In this document: piece by piece, positions 26,252-34,376 of the stretch
Numbering within the stretch: the stretch's first letter is position 1
Layout: every line of letters begins with the position of its first letter
Assembly (NCBI GenBank): GCA_900316585.1
Contig: ONDM01000008.1
Coordinates: 119,874-183,873 of the forward strand
Direction: 5' to 3'
Origin: an uncultured Prevotellaceae bacterium
GTDB lineage: Bacteria > Bacteroidota > Bacteroidia > Bacteroidales > Bacteroidaceae
DNA: 64,000 nt
Translations under genes and position numbers: made by a program
The notes under the pieces: generated by a model
Seen by the model: only the letters and a program-made list of their open reading frames with translations
The model's database searches: none
Told to the model about the DNA's origin: nothing

Positions 26252-28759
26252 CTACTTATTTTCATTCATAATGCTCCGGCCTAAAGCTGCCATCAGTAGA
26301 ATCACCAAGGTCGCTAACGCTATCCAAGCTATAGTTTCTGTTACCTTGATGCTGGAAGGAGAGAAAGTCATCTCCAAATGATGCTTTCCAGCTGGAACTT
26401 GAACAGCACGCAGTACATAGTTGGCACGGCCTATTTCCACTTTCTCACCATCCAATGTAGCTGTCCACCCAGGATAGTAAATTTCAGAGAAGACCACCAC
26501 TCCTCCCTTGGCAGAATTCAGCTCATATTTTAAAGCATTGGGTTCATAAGCCAGCAAACTCACCTGAGCAGTGGAATCGGCACTGGCTTTTGACTCATCA
26601 CCTAAGACAGATTTAAACTTCTGGTCAACTATAGCAACTTCCCTTGGATTGAACTTGCTTAAGCCATCAAGTTCTTCATTCGCATTCTGAACATACTGGA
26701 GCTTTTTCACAAACCATGCATTACCATAGGCATTCGGATTCTGAACAGGAATAGTGCTGTTATCCTGACCCGGTAAAATCAGGTATCTAGTATTTAGCAT
26801 ATTAAGAACAGGAGCCAAAGAATCACTGACCTGAGTCATATCACCTTGCGCCTGATAAATGGCCTGATAAAAATCGGTCATTTCCTTTGAGATATGTGCA
26901 TCAATCAGTTCCTGATAACGACGCAACTTAGCTGCATGATAGCCACCGATGCTCTTATGCCAATAGGACGTATTATTCTCATTGAAAGTACTACCCGTAT
27001 AATTCAACACTCTGTAATCCAAAGACGGATCCTTGAGAATAAGTTTGTCTGCCTCTGTCTGTGCAAAGGTTTCTGTCTGATTGCTTTTAGGAACAAACAT
27101 CTCATCATTCAAGTAGCGCTTGTCCACAGTCCACATATCCACCAGACAGATGGCAATCAAGGCTCCAGCCAAGACTGGTTGCTTAATCTTATTCATGCCA
27201 TACAGCACCAAGGCTACAAAGCCTAGAACTATAACAAACAAACTACGCCAAGCATCAGCTGTAAAAACAGCCTGACGCATTTCAGTTATATTATTTATTA
27301 AGGATGACTGCATGGAAGAATCTACCCCATTCTTGATAGCCTCCATCTCACTAAGAGATAGGAAACGATCGAAGAACAAGCCTGGCGCTACAGCAAACAC
27401 AAGGGTGATAGCACCTACTATACCAAAGGAAATGAACAACTGTTTCCCATATTTCTGGAATCCATCTTCAGAACAAAGTTCTTTCAAACCAAGCAATGCC
27501 AGCAAAGGAATAGTAAATTCTGCCACTACCAAAGCCGATGAAACCGCACGAAATTTTGAATACATCGGAATATAATCGATGCAGAAATCTGTGAATGGCA
27601 TGAAATTTTTACCCCAAGCAAAAAGAAAAGACAATAAAGTTGCAGCTAAAAGAGCCCATTTCATCGGTCCCTTGACGATAAGAGCACCTAAAAGGAATAA
27701 AGCTACAACCAATGCCCCAGCATAAACTGGACCTGAGGTTCCCGGCTGGTCGCCCCAGTATTGAGGAAACTGCTGATAAACCTGGAAATAATCAGGATTG
27801 GCATGCTTCATCGCTGTTTCATCTTGAGAAAGTGAAAGGAAATAATTGCCCCGATTAGAGGCTCCACCTTTCACGTTAGGTACCAGAAGTGACCATGTCT
27901 CGCCTATACCATAGCTCCATTGGGTGATGTAATCACGATCCAGACCACTGTTTGTCTGATTAGGTGTTTCCTCTTTTACCAGCTCACTCTTTCCACGCAT
28001 GGTCTCCTTGCTATATTCATAGGTGTGATACAAGTTCGAGATATTCACACAGACACCCAGAATACCTGCAACCACCAGGACCAAAGTTGATTTACAGAAT
28101 GCCAAAACCTTCTTTTCCTTGATAGCCATGACTAGATAGCCTATAGCCATAATAGCCATGCAAAACAAGAAATAATAACTCATCTGAACATGGTTAGCCT
28201 TCACTTGCATAGCCACGAACAGAGCTGTCACAGCACCACCTGTCAGATACTTTCCTCTATAACAAAGGACCATACCTGCAATGGTAGGAGGAATATATGC
28301 CAAGGCCATCACTTTCCAAATATGTCCGGCTGCTATAATGATGAAGAAATAACTGGAAAAAGCCCACACTATGGCTCCCAAGGCAGCCATCCATACCTTG
28401 AAGTCAAAGGCACGCAGCAAAATATAAAATCCTAGTAGCAAGGCAAATACATACCATACGTAGGTAGGCAAATACAAATGATAAATATTGACAAGCTGGC
28501 TGAAAGTATCCGAAGAATCATAGCTCGGAGCAATCTGATAGGTCGGCATACCTCCAAAAAGGGCATTAGTCCAACGTGTATGCTCGCCTGTCCTAGCCTC
28601 ATATTCCGTTAATTCCTGACTAGCGCCCAAGCCTGCCAGAGAGTCATGCTGATTAAGGATGCGACCTTCACCTACAGCAGGAAGGAAATAGGCCACAGAA
28701 ATAGCAACAAATGCTAAAAGGGCCAATATATCAGGCAGAAATTTCTTCAATATCTTCAT
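26252..28759 (-). CDS. YfhO family membrane protein (GT-C-like)
   Basis: An 835-residue protein with about 12-14 N-terminal and central membrane spans and a periplasmic domain from roughly residue 580, plus a last span near the C-terminus. Marks: HDSLAGLGASQELTEYEARTGEHTRWTNALFGGMPTYQI and the C-terminal GGVVVFSEIYYPGWTATLDGEKVEIGRANYVLRAVQVPAGKH. The YfhO family (PF09586) resembles GT-C glycosyltransferases; Gram-positive members glycosylate lipoteichoic acid. In Bacteroidetes the substrate is unknown. Its promoter is a full consensus, divergent from mtnN. Confidence 0.88.
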   Translation of the reverse strand: MKILKKFLPDILALLAFVAISVAYFLPAVGEGRILNQHDSLAGLGASQELTEYEARTGEHTRWTNALFGGMPTYQIAPSYDSSDTFSQLVNIYHLYLPTYVWYVFALLLGFYILLRAFDFKVWMAALGAIVWAFSSYFFIIIAAGHIWKVMALAYIPPTIAGMVLCYRGKYLTGGAVTALFVAMQVKANHVQMSYYFLFCMAIMAIGYLVMAIKEKKVLAFCKSTLVLVVAGILGVCVNISNLYHTYEYSKETMRGKSELVKEETPNQTNSGLDRDYITQWSYGIGETWSLLVPNVKGGASNRGNYFLSLSQDETAMKHANPDYFQVYQQFPQYWGDQPGTSGPVYAGALVVALFLLGALIVKGPMKWALLAATLLSFLFAWGKNFMPFTDFCIDYIPMYSKFRAVSSALVVAEFTIPLLALLGLKELCSEDGFQKYGKQLFISFGIVGAITLVFAVAPGLFFDRFLSLSEMEAIKNGVDSSMQSSLINNITEMRQAVFTADAWRSLFVIVLGFVALVLYGMNKIKQPVLAGALIAICLVDMWTVDKRYLNDEMFVPKSNQTETFAQTEADKLILKDPSLDYRVLNYTGSTFNENNTSYWHKSIGGYHAAKLRRYQELIDAHISKEMTDFYQAIYQAQGDMTQVSDSLAPVLNMLNTRYLILPGQDNSTIPVQNPNAYGNAWFVKKLQYVQNANEELDGLSKFNPREVAIVDQKFKSVLGDESKASADSTAQVSLLAYEPNALKYELNSAKGGVVVFSEIYYPGWTATLDGEKVEIGRANYVLRAVQVPAGKHHLEMTFSPSSIKVTETIAWIALATLVILLMAALGRSIMNENK

Positions 28760-28791
28760 TTTAAATTTTTAGTTTTGTCCACTTTGTGCCG

Positions 28792-28822
28792 CAAAGATAG
28801 CACAAACCAAAATAAAGACAAA
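28792..28822 (-). promoter_or_regulatory. Promoter of the YfhO-HTH operon
   Basis: On the minus strand TTTG (28822-28819), 19 bases, then TATCTTTG (28799-28792), a full consensus, 32 bases before the ATG. Confidence 0.8.
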
Positions 28823-28850
28823 ATTATACAGAAGGTAAACCCACGAAATG

Positions 28851-28881
28851 TTGGTTTATTCCTTAAAAATCTCTATCTTTG
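28851..28881 (+). promoter_or_regulatory. Promoter of mtnN
   Basis: TTG (28851-28853), 20 bases, then TATCTTTG (28874-28881). It lies downstream of the alternative ATG at 28775, so it selects the start at 28913. Confidence 0.75.
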
Positions 28882-28912
28882 TACCCATAATAAATTAGCG
28901 TACAAAGTCATT

Positions 28913-29608
28913 ATGAAGATTGGAATCATCACAGCATTGAGCATGGAAAAGGAGCAGATTGTGGGGCTCCTTGAGGAAAAGCAGGAGATTCAAGAAGGGA
29001 ACTACGACTATGTAGTTGGCTCCTTGAACGGTAACGAACTGGTTATCATGGAAAGTGGTATCGGCAAGGTTAACGCAGCCATCGGAACGCTGGAAATGAT
29101 CAAGACACATAACCCTGACTGTATCATCAGTACGGGTGTTGCAGGAGGTATCGATCCTGAACTTAGCGTCATGGATGTTGTCGTAAGCAAAAACATTGTT
29201 TATCACGATGTCTACTGCGGAGAGGGCAATGCGTTCGGTCAAGTTCAAGGCCTTCCTCTATACTTTAAAGGTAACGAGACGCTTTATGAGTGTGCCTTGG
29301 AACTGGATACAGAAACTAACATTTTAGGTGGACTTATCTGTACTGGAGACAAGTTTATCACCGATCCTGGCACCTTGTACAACATCAAGGAAGACTGGCC
29401 AAACGGTCTGGCTGTTGATATGGAATCTGCTGCCATTGCACAGACCTGTTTCTTATATGACATTCCATTCCTCAGTTTCCGTATCATCAGTGACACTCCG
29501 GGTGTAGATCAACACTGGGAGCAGTACAGCAACTTCTGGGAAACCATGGCTCAACGTTCTTTCGGAGTTACCAAGACATTCCTAGAGTCTTTGCCAAACA
29601 GCTTATAA
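28913..29608 (+). CDS. mtnN: 5'-methylthioadenosine/S-adenosylhomocysteine nucleosidase
   Basis: A 231-residue cytoplasmic enzyme that cleaves adenine from methylthioadenosine and S-adenosylhomocysteine, feeding the methionine and activated-methyl cycles. The N-terminus MKIGIITALSMEKEQI, STGVAGGID in the middle, VDMESAAIAQTC (ribose-binding Met-Glu) and RIISDTPG (catalytic Asp) are diagnostic of MTAN. A frame open to 28775 exists, but the promoter and the family length favour the ATG at 28913. It is 24 bases before the topoisomerase gene. Confidence 0.95.
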   Translation: MKIGIITALSMEKEQIVGLLEEKQEIQEGNYDYVVGSLNGNELVIMESGIGKVNAAIGTLEMIKTHNPDCIISTGVAGGIDPELSVMDVVVSKNIVYHDVYCGEGNAFGQVQGLPLYFKGNETLYECALELDTETNILGGLICTGDKFITDPGTLYNIKEDWPNGLAVDMESAAIAQTCFLYDIPFLSFRIISDTPGVDQHWEQYSNFWETMAQRSFGVTKTFLESLPNSL

Positions 29609-29632
29609 ATTAAAGATGAAAAACACTACATC

Positions 29633-32287
29633 ATGGATGATGAACTAATACCTGCAGACGAAAGCCAAACCCAAGAACATTCTGGATATCAACCTTCCGA
29701 ACATGAGGGAGGAAAGAAGTACCAGTTGACTGGCATGTACCAAAACTGGTTTCTTGACTATGCCTCTTACGTTATTCTAGAACGTGCCGTTCCTCATATT
29801 CAGGATGGTCTGAAGCCTGTACAGCGACGTATCCTACATTCCATGAAGCGCATGGATGACGGTCGTTACAATAAGGTTGCCAACATAGTAGGACATACCA
29901 TGCAATTTCACCCTCATGGTGATGCCTCCATCAAGGATGCTTTAGTGCAGCTAGGTCAAAAGGACCTTTTGATTGACTGCCAGGGCAACTGGGGTAACAT
30001 CCTTACGGGAGATGATGCTGCAGCTGGACGATATATTGAGGCACGGTTGTCCAAATTTGCCCTAGATGTAGTGTTCAATCCGAAGACCACAGAATGGAAA
30101 CTGAGCTACGACGGCCGTAACAATGAACCTATTGCACTTCCTGTAAAGTTCCCTTTACTGTTAGCACAGGGAGCCAATGGCATCGCTGTTGGTCTGTCTT
30201 CCAGAATTCTGCCTCACAACCTAAATGAAATCTGTGACGCTGCAATCGCATATCTCCACAATGAGCCATTCCAGCTCTACCCAGATTTTCAGACTGGCGG
30301 AAGCATCGATGTAAGTCGCTATAATGACGGTGAGCGTGGTGGTACTGTCAGGGTAAGGGCTAAAATTAACAAGGTGGACAACAAGACACTTTGCATCACA
30401 GAAATTCCATTCGGTGAAACTACCACTACAGTTATAGATTCCATCCTCAAAGCGGTGGAAAAAGGCAAAATTAAAGTACGTAAAGTCGATGATAACACGG
30501 CAGCTCAGGTGGAGATTCTAGTCCATCTGTCTCCTGGTGTGTCTTCCGACAAGACCCTCGATGCCTTATATGCCTTCACCAATTGTGAAGTCAGCATTTC
30601 TCCTAACTGCTGCGTGATTGATGACCAAAAACCACAGTTCCTCACGATAAGTGATGTGCTGCGAAAATCGACCGACAATACGCTGAATCTCTTGAAGAAG
30701 GAACTGGAAATCCGGAAAGGAGAATTGCTTGAGGCACTTCACTATGCCTCTCTGGAGAAAATCTTCATTGAAGAACGAATCTATAAAGACCGCAAGTTTG
30801 AGAATGCAGAAGACATGGATGCTGCATGTGCACACATTGATGACCGTCTGACTCCATACTATCCCCAATTTATCCGTGAGGTAACCAAGGAGGATATCTT
30901 GAAACTGATGGAAATCAAGATGCAACGCATCCTGAAATTCAACAAGGAAAAAGCGGATGAGAACATCGCCCGGATGAAAGCTGAGATAGAGGAGATTGAC
31001 TATGATTTGGCTCACATGGTCGACGTTACCACCAGATGGTTCAAGTCGCTGAAAGACCGTTATGGCAAAAATCATCCTCGTCTTACTGAAATCCGCAACT
31101 TTGATACCATCGTTGCTGCCAAAGTGGCTGAAGCCAATGAGAAACTTTATATTAACCGGGAAGAAGGATTCATCGGTACGTCTTTGAAGAAGGATGAGTT
31201 TGTGGCCAACTGTTCCGATATCGACGATGTCATCATTTTCTATAAAGATGGTAAATATAAAGTCATCCGAGTGGCTGATAAAGTTTTCGTCGGGAAAAAC
31301 ATCTTGTATCTCAATATCTTCAAGAAAAACGATACCCGAACCATCTACAATGCAGTCTATCGGGATGGTAAAGGGGGAAATTACTACATGAAGCGTTTCG
31401 CTGTCACTGGAGTATCCCGTGACAAGGTCTATGACCTCACACAAGGCACACCAAACAGTAAGGTTTCCTATTTCACAGCTAACCAAAACGGAGAGGCTGA
31501 AATCATCAAGATAACCCTCAAGCCTACCTCCAAGACCAAGAAACTGCTATTCGATCGCGATTTCAAGGACATCGCCATCAAGGGTCGTCAGGCTATGGGT
31601 AACCTGCTGACTAAGTTCGATGTTGTCCGTATCGTCCTAAAGCAGCATGGTTCTTCTACTCTTGGTGGACGTCAGGTATGGTTTGACCCAGACATCCTGC
31701 GTCTAAACTATGACGGTAGAGGTAAATTGCTAGGGGAGTTCCAAAGCGAGGACAAAATTCTGGTAGTGGAAAACAACGGAGATTTCTATACCACAAACTT
31801 CGATGTGAACAACCACTATGAGCCAGGTATGCTCGTCATTGAAAAATACGACTCATCCAAAGTTTGGACAGCCGTGCTGTTTGACCAAGACCAGAATGGC
31901 TACCCTTACTTGAAACGTTTCACGATGGATGCCAATGCCCGCAAACAAAGTTTTATGGGTGAGAATAAGGCGAACAAACTGCTCATCCTTACTTGTCAGG
32001 CTTATCCTCGGTTACTAGTGACCTTTGGTGGTGCTGACCATTTCAGGGAACCTCTGGAAATCGATGCAGAGCAATTCATCACGGTGAAGAGTGCAAAGGC
32101 AAGAGGAAAGCGTATTAGCACATGGGAAATAGACCGCATAGAAGAATTGGAGCCTACCCGTTTCCCACAGGAAAAGGTTGAAGAGGAAACTCCAGAAATC
32201 GAGGAGGTAATCACTGAAGATCCTGATGAAGGAAAAAGTGATCAGGACATCCGCGATGAGCTCACGGGCCAGTTGTCTCTTTTCTAA
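29633..32287 (+). CDS. parC: DNA topoisomerase IV/gyrase subunit A
   Basis: An 884-residue type IIA topoisomerase A subunit. The catalytic tyrosine is Y134 in AAAGRYIEARLSKFA. The N-terminal VPHIQDGLKPVQRRILHSMKRMDDGRYNKVANIVG region is the winged-helix/CAP domain, and FHPHGDASIKDALVQLGQ follows. From about residue 540 to 830 the C-terminal beta-propeller can be recognised from repeated strands, then an acidic tail. The overall form is ParC-like; the partner parE is not in the window. Bacteroidetes also carry a separate gyrA, so I favour topoisomerase IV, which decatenates chromosomes. Confidence 0.9.
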   Translation: MDDELIPADESQTQEHSGYQPSEHEGGKKYQLTGMYQNWFLDYASYVILERAVPHIQDGLKPVQRRILHSMKRMDDGRYNKVANIVGHTMQFHPHGDASIKDALVQLGQKDLLIDCQGNWGNILTGDDAAAGRYIEARLSKFALDVVFNPKTTEWKLSYDGRNNEPIALPVKFPLLLAQGANGIAVGLSSRILPHNLNEICDAAIAYLHNEPFQLYPDFQTGGSIDVSRYNDGERGGTVRVRAKINKVDNKTLCITEIPFGETTTTVIDSILKAVEKGKIKVRKVDDNTAAQVEILVHLSPGVSSDKTLDALYAFTNCEVSISPNCCVIDDQKPQFLTISDVLRKSTDNTLNLLKKELEIRKGELLEALHYASLEKIFIEERIYKDRKFENAEDMDAACAHIDDRLTPYYPQFIREVTKEDILKLMEIKMQRILKFNKEKADENIARMKAEIEEIDYDLAHMVDVTTRWFKSLKDRYGKNHPRLTEIRNFDTIVAAKVAEANEKLYINREEGFIGTSLKKDEFVANCSDIDDVIIFYKDGKYKVIRVADKVFVGKNILYLNIFKKNDTRTIYNAVYRDGKGGNYYMKRFAVTGVSRDKVYDLTQGTPNSKVSYFTANQNGEAEIIKITLKPTSKTKKLLFDRDFKDIAIKGRQAMGNLLTKFDVVRIVLKQHGSSTLGGRQVWFDPDILRLNYDGRGKLLGEFQSEDKILVVENNGDFYTTNFDVNNHYEPGMLVIEKYDSSKVWTAVLFDQDQNGYPYLKRFTMDANARKQSFMGENKANKLLILTCQAYPRLLVTFGGADHFREPLEIDAEQFITVKSAKARGKRISTWEIDRIEELEPTRFPQEKVEEETPEIEEVITEDPDEGKSDQDIRDELTGQLSLF

Positions 32288-32297
32288 CTAGGAATTT

Positions 32298-33158
32298 ATG
32301 CGCATCTCCAAGTTTATTCTAAGCTTAACAGTTCTTTTCCTACCACTGGGGGTAGAGAAGCTGTATGCTCAAGAATATGCTGATGTGCCACACAACCGCT
32401 ATACTAGCCATGGACTAACCTTTGGCGTAGGTCTAAGCAATGTATTCGACTCCTATCTTTCACCACTGGAATACACAGGAATGGAAATCAGAGTCCAGCG
32501 GGAAACCTTCAGGCAAACCACATTCTCCGATGGTCGGGTCTATGTACAGACTTTGCTGAATGCACATGCCTCAGCCACAGAGAACAAGGCAGGGAATGCC
32601 AACATGTATGAAGGGCTTCTTAGCTGGGACCTTGGATACTTCTACAAATTCGGGCTAAACGACAGGCTCAGCATACTGACTGGTCCTGCATTGGACCTCA
32701 ATGGAGGTGTCATCTACAACGAGCGAAATTCTAACAATCCGGCTCAAGCGAAAGTATCCGTAAATCTGGCTGCCAGCGCTATGCTGCTATACCGTTTCCA
32801 CTGGTTGCACAAGGATTTTCTGCTCCGCTATCAGGCTACCATTCCTTTCCTAGGAGCCATGTTCACTCCTGAATACGGAGAGTCATACTACGAAATCTTT
32901 GAACTGAAAGACTCTGGACGGCATCTGGTGATGACCACACCATTCAGTGCTCCTTCTTTACGACAAACCCTATCTCTGGATTTTCCTGTAAGACAGACGC
33001 TCATAAGAGTCAGCTACGTCGGTGATTTCCAGCAAAGCAAGTTAAACAGTTTGAAGAGCCATGTCTGGAGCCACGCCCTCCTGATTGGCTTCGTCAAGAA
33101 CTTCCAGCTGATAAAACCTGGAGACGCAGATTTCAAAAAAACACCACTCCAACCTTAA
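32298..33158 (+). CDS. DUF3316-type exported protein
   Basis: A 286-residue protein with a clear signal peptide (cleavage after LYAQ). The mature part alternates short amphipathic strands with turns, as in an outer-membrane beta-barrel, e.g. GLTFGVGLSNVFDSYLSPL, SWDLGYFYKFGLNDRL and a final SHALLIGFVKNFQL. The sequence fits DUF3316 proteins of Bacteroidales, for which I know no defined function. It lies 10 bases after parC and 4 bases before the S41 peptidase, so these three probably form one transcript. Confidence 0.7.
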   Translation: MRISKFILSLTVLFLPLGVEKLYAQEYADVPHNRYTSHGLTFGVGLSNVFDSYLSPLEYTGMEIRVQRETFRQTTFSDGRVYVQTLLNAHASATENKAGNANMYEGLLSWDLGYFYKFGLNDRLSILTGPALDLNGGVIYNERNSNNPAQAKVSVNLAASAMLLYRFHWLHKDFLLRYQATIPFLGAMFTPEYGESYYEIFELKDSGRHLVMTTPFSAPSLRQTLSLDFPVRQTLIRVSYVGDFQQSKLNSLKSHVWSHALLIGFVKNFQLIKPGDADFKKTPLQP

Positions 33159-33162
33159 CGCT

Positions 33163-34179
33163 ATGAAAACCATACGCCTCTTGTTTTTCTGCCTTTTAGG
33201 ACTGACTGGACTGCTCGCCTCCTGTGTGCGAGGAGATGACTACGACAATGATGCCGAAGGTAACTTCAAAGCTCTTTGGACTATTATCGATGAACATTAC
33301 TGCTTCTTCGACTACAAGGCGAAGACCATCGGGCTGGACTGGAATCAGGTGTATACCACCTACCACAATCGGCTCTCCGAAGACATGAACAGCATGCAGT
33401 TGTTTGAAGTACTCGGTGAAATGCTTTCCGAACTACAGGACGGACACGTGAACCTCTATGCCAGCCACGACATTGCACGAAATTGGAGCTGGTATGAAGA
33501 CTTCCCTGCCAATTTCAACGACAGCGTGCATGAGCTCTATCTCGGCACCGACTATAAAATAGCCTCTGGACTTCAGTATAAAATTCTGGACGACAATATC
33601 GGTTATATCTACTGCCCCAGCTTCAACAGTGGATTAGGAGAAGGAAACATCTCCCAGGTACTTCAAGATTTCGCAGAATGTACTGGTATAATTATCGATG
33701 TACGTGGAAACAGCGGAGGAGAACTGGTCAAGGCGGAAAGGTTGGCCTCTCATTTTACCAATGAAAGAATCCTGGTTGGTTACATGAGCCACAAGACCGG
33801 AACTGGGCACAATGATTTCTCTGGCCTTCAAGAAATATGGCTAGAACCAAGTGATGGCATCCGTTGGCAGAAAAAAGCCGTGGTGCTCACTAATCGACGC
33901 TGCTACAGTGCCACCAACGACTTTGTGAAAGACATGAAAGAATGCCCGAAAGTAACCGTGATTGGAGACCAGACTGGCGGTGGAAGTGGAATGCCGTTCA
34001 GCAGTGAACTGCCCAATGGTTGGAGTGTCCGTTTCTCTGCCTGCCCTATCTATGACGTCGGTAAGAACCATACAGAATTTGGCATTCTGCCTGATATTAA
34101 CGTCAGTATGAAAATAGAGGATATACTGAAGAACAAGGATACCTTAATTGAATTTGCTCGGGATTTCTTGAAGAATTAA
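33163..34179 (+). CDS. S41 family peptidase lipoprotein
   Basis: A 338-residue exported lipoprotein (lipobox LLASC). It contains the tail-specific protease fold: ELQDGHVNLYAS near residue 95, IIDVRGNSGGEL in the middle, the catalytic serine S249 in RRCYSATNDFVKDMK, and GDQTGGGSGMPF. In Prc/CtpA enzymes the second catalytic residue is a lysine shortly after the serine motif; here the GxxTGGxSG segment has no lysine, though K256 and K259 follow the serine. No PDZ domain is visible. It may cleave C-terminal tails of periplasmic proteins; substrate unknown. Confidence 0.85.
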   Translation: MKTIRLLFFCLLGLTGLLASCVRGDDYDNDAEGNFKALWTIIDEHYCFFDYKAKTIGLDWNQVYTTYHNRLSEDMNSMQLFEVLGEMLSELQDGHVNLYASHDIARNWSWYEDFPANFNDSVHELYLGTDYKIASGLQYKILDDNIGYIYCPSFNSGLGEGNISQVLQDFAECTGIIIDVRGNSGGELVKAERLASHFTNERILVGYMSHKTGTGHNDFSGLQEIWLEPSDGIRWQKKAVVLTNRRCYSATNDFVKDMKECPKVTVIGDQTGGGSGMPFSSELPNGWSVRFSACPIYDVGKNHTEFGILPDINVSMKIEDILKNKDTLIEFARDFLKN

Positions 34180-34188
34180 GAACATTTT

Positions 34189-34219
34189 TTTGGCGGACAA
34201 AAAAAAATCCTTACCTTTG
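34189..34219 (+). promoter_or_regulatory. Promoter of tRNA-Leu
   Basis: TTTG (34189-34192), 19 bases, then TACCTTTG (34212-34219), full consensus; the tRNA begins 24 bases later. Confidence 0.85.
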
Positions 34220-34243
34220 TACCCGCTATCTCAAAAGCACCCT

Positions 34244-34325
34244 GCGCTTGTGGTGAAATTGGTAGACACGCTAGACTTAGGATCTAGTGCTTCGCGGCGT
34301 GTAGGTTCGAGTCCTATCAGGCGCA
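34244..34325 (+). tRNA. tRNA-Leu (anticodon TAG)
   Basis: An 82-base tRNA with a long variable arm, as expected for leucine. Acceptor GCGCTTG pairs with CAGGCGC (one G-U), the anticodon stem CTAGA/TCTAG closes the loop CTTAGGA with anticodon TAG, the variable arm is TGCTTCGCGGC-like, and the T-loop is GTTCGAGTC-type. Discriminator A; CCA is not encoded. It has its own promoter and terminator. Confidence 0.95.
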
Positions 34326-34328
34326 CGA

Positions 34329-34362
34329 AAGAGGAGAATTCCAATGAGTTCTCCTCTTTTTT
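34329..34362 (+). terminator. Terminator of tRNA-Leu
   Basis: AAGAGGAGAA (34329-34338) and TTCTCCTCTT (34349-34358) form a 10-bp stem that runs into a T tract. It lies between the convergent tRNA and GH78 gene. Confidence 0.9.
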
Positions 34363-34376
34363 ATAGTCCAAATTCC

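Noticed and set aside
28775..28912. N-terminal extension of mtnN by 46 codons
   Set aside because: The extension covers the consensus promoter and is unlike MTAN enzymes, which start at MKIGIITA.
30566..31486. A 306-codon open frame antisense to the topoisomerase gene
   Set aside because: Shadow of the strongly conserved parC reading frame; no family motif and no upstream signals.
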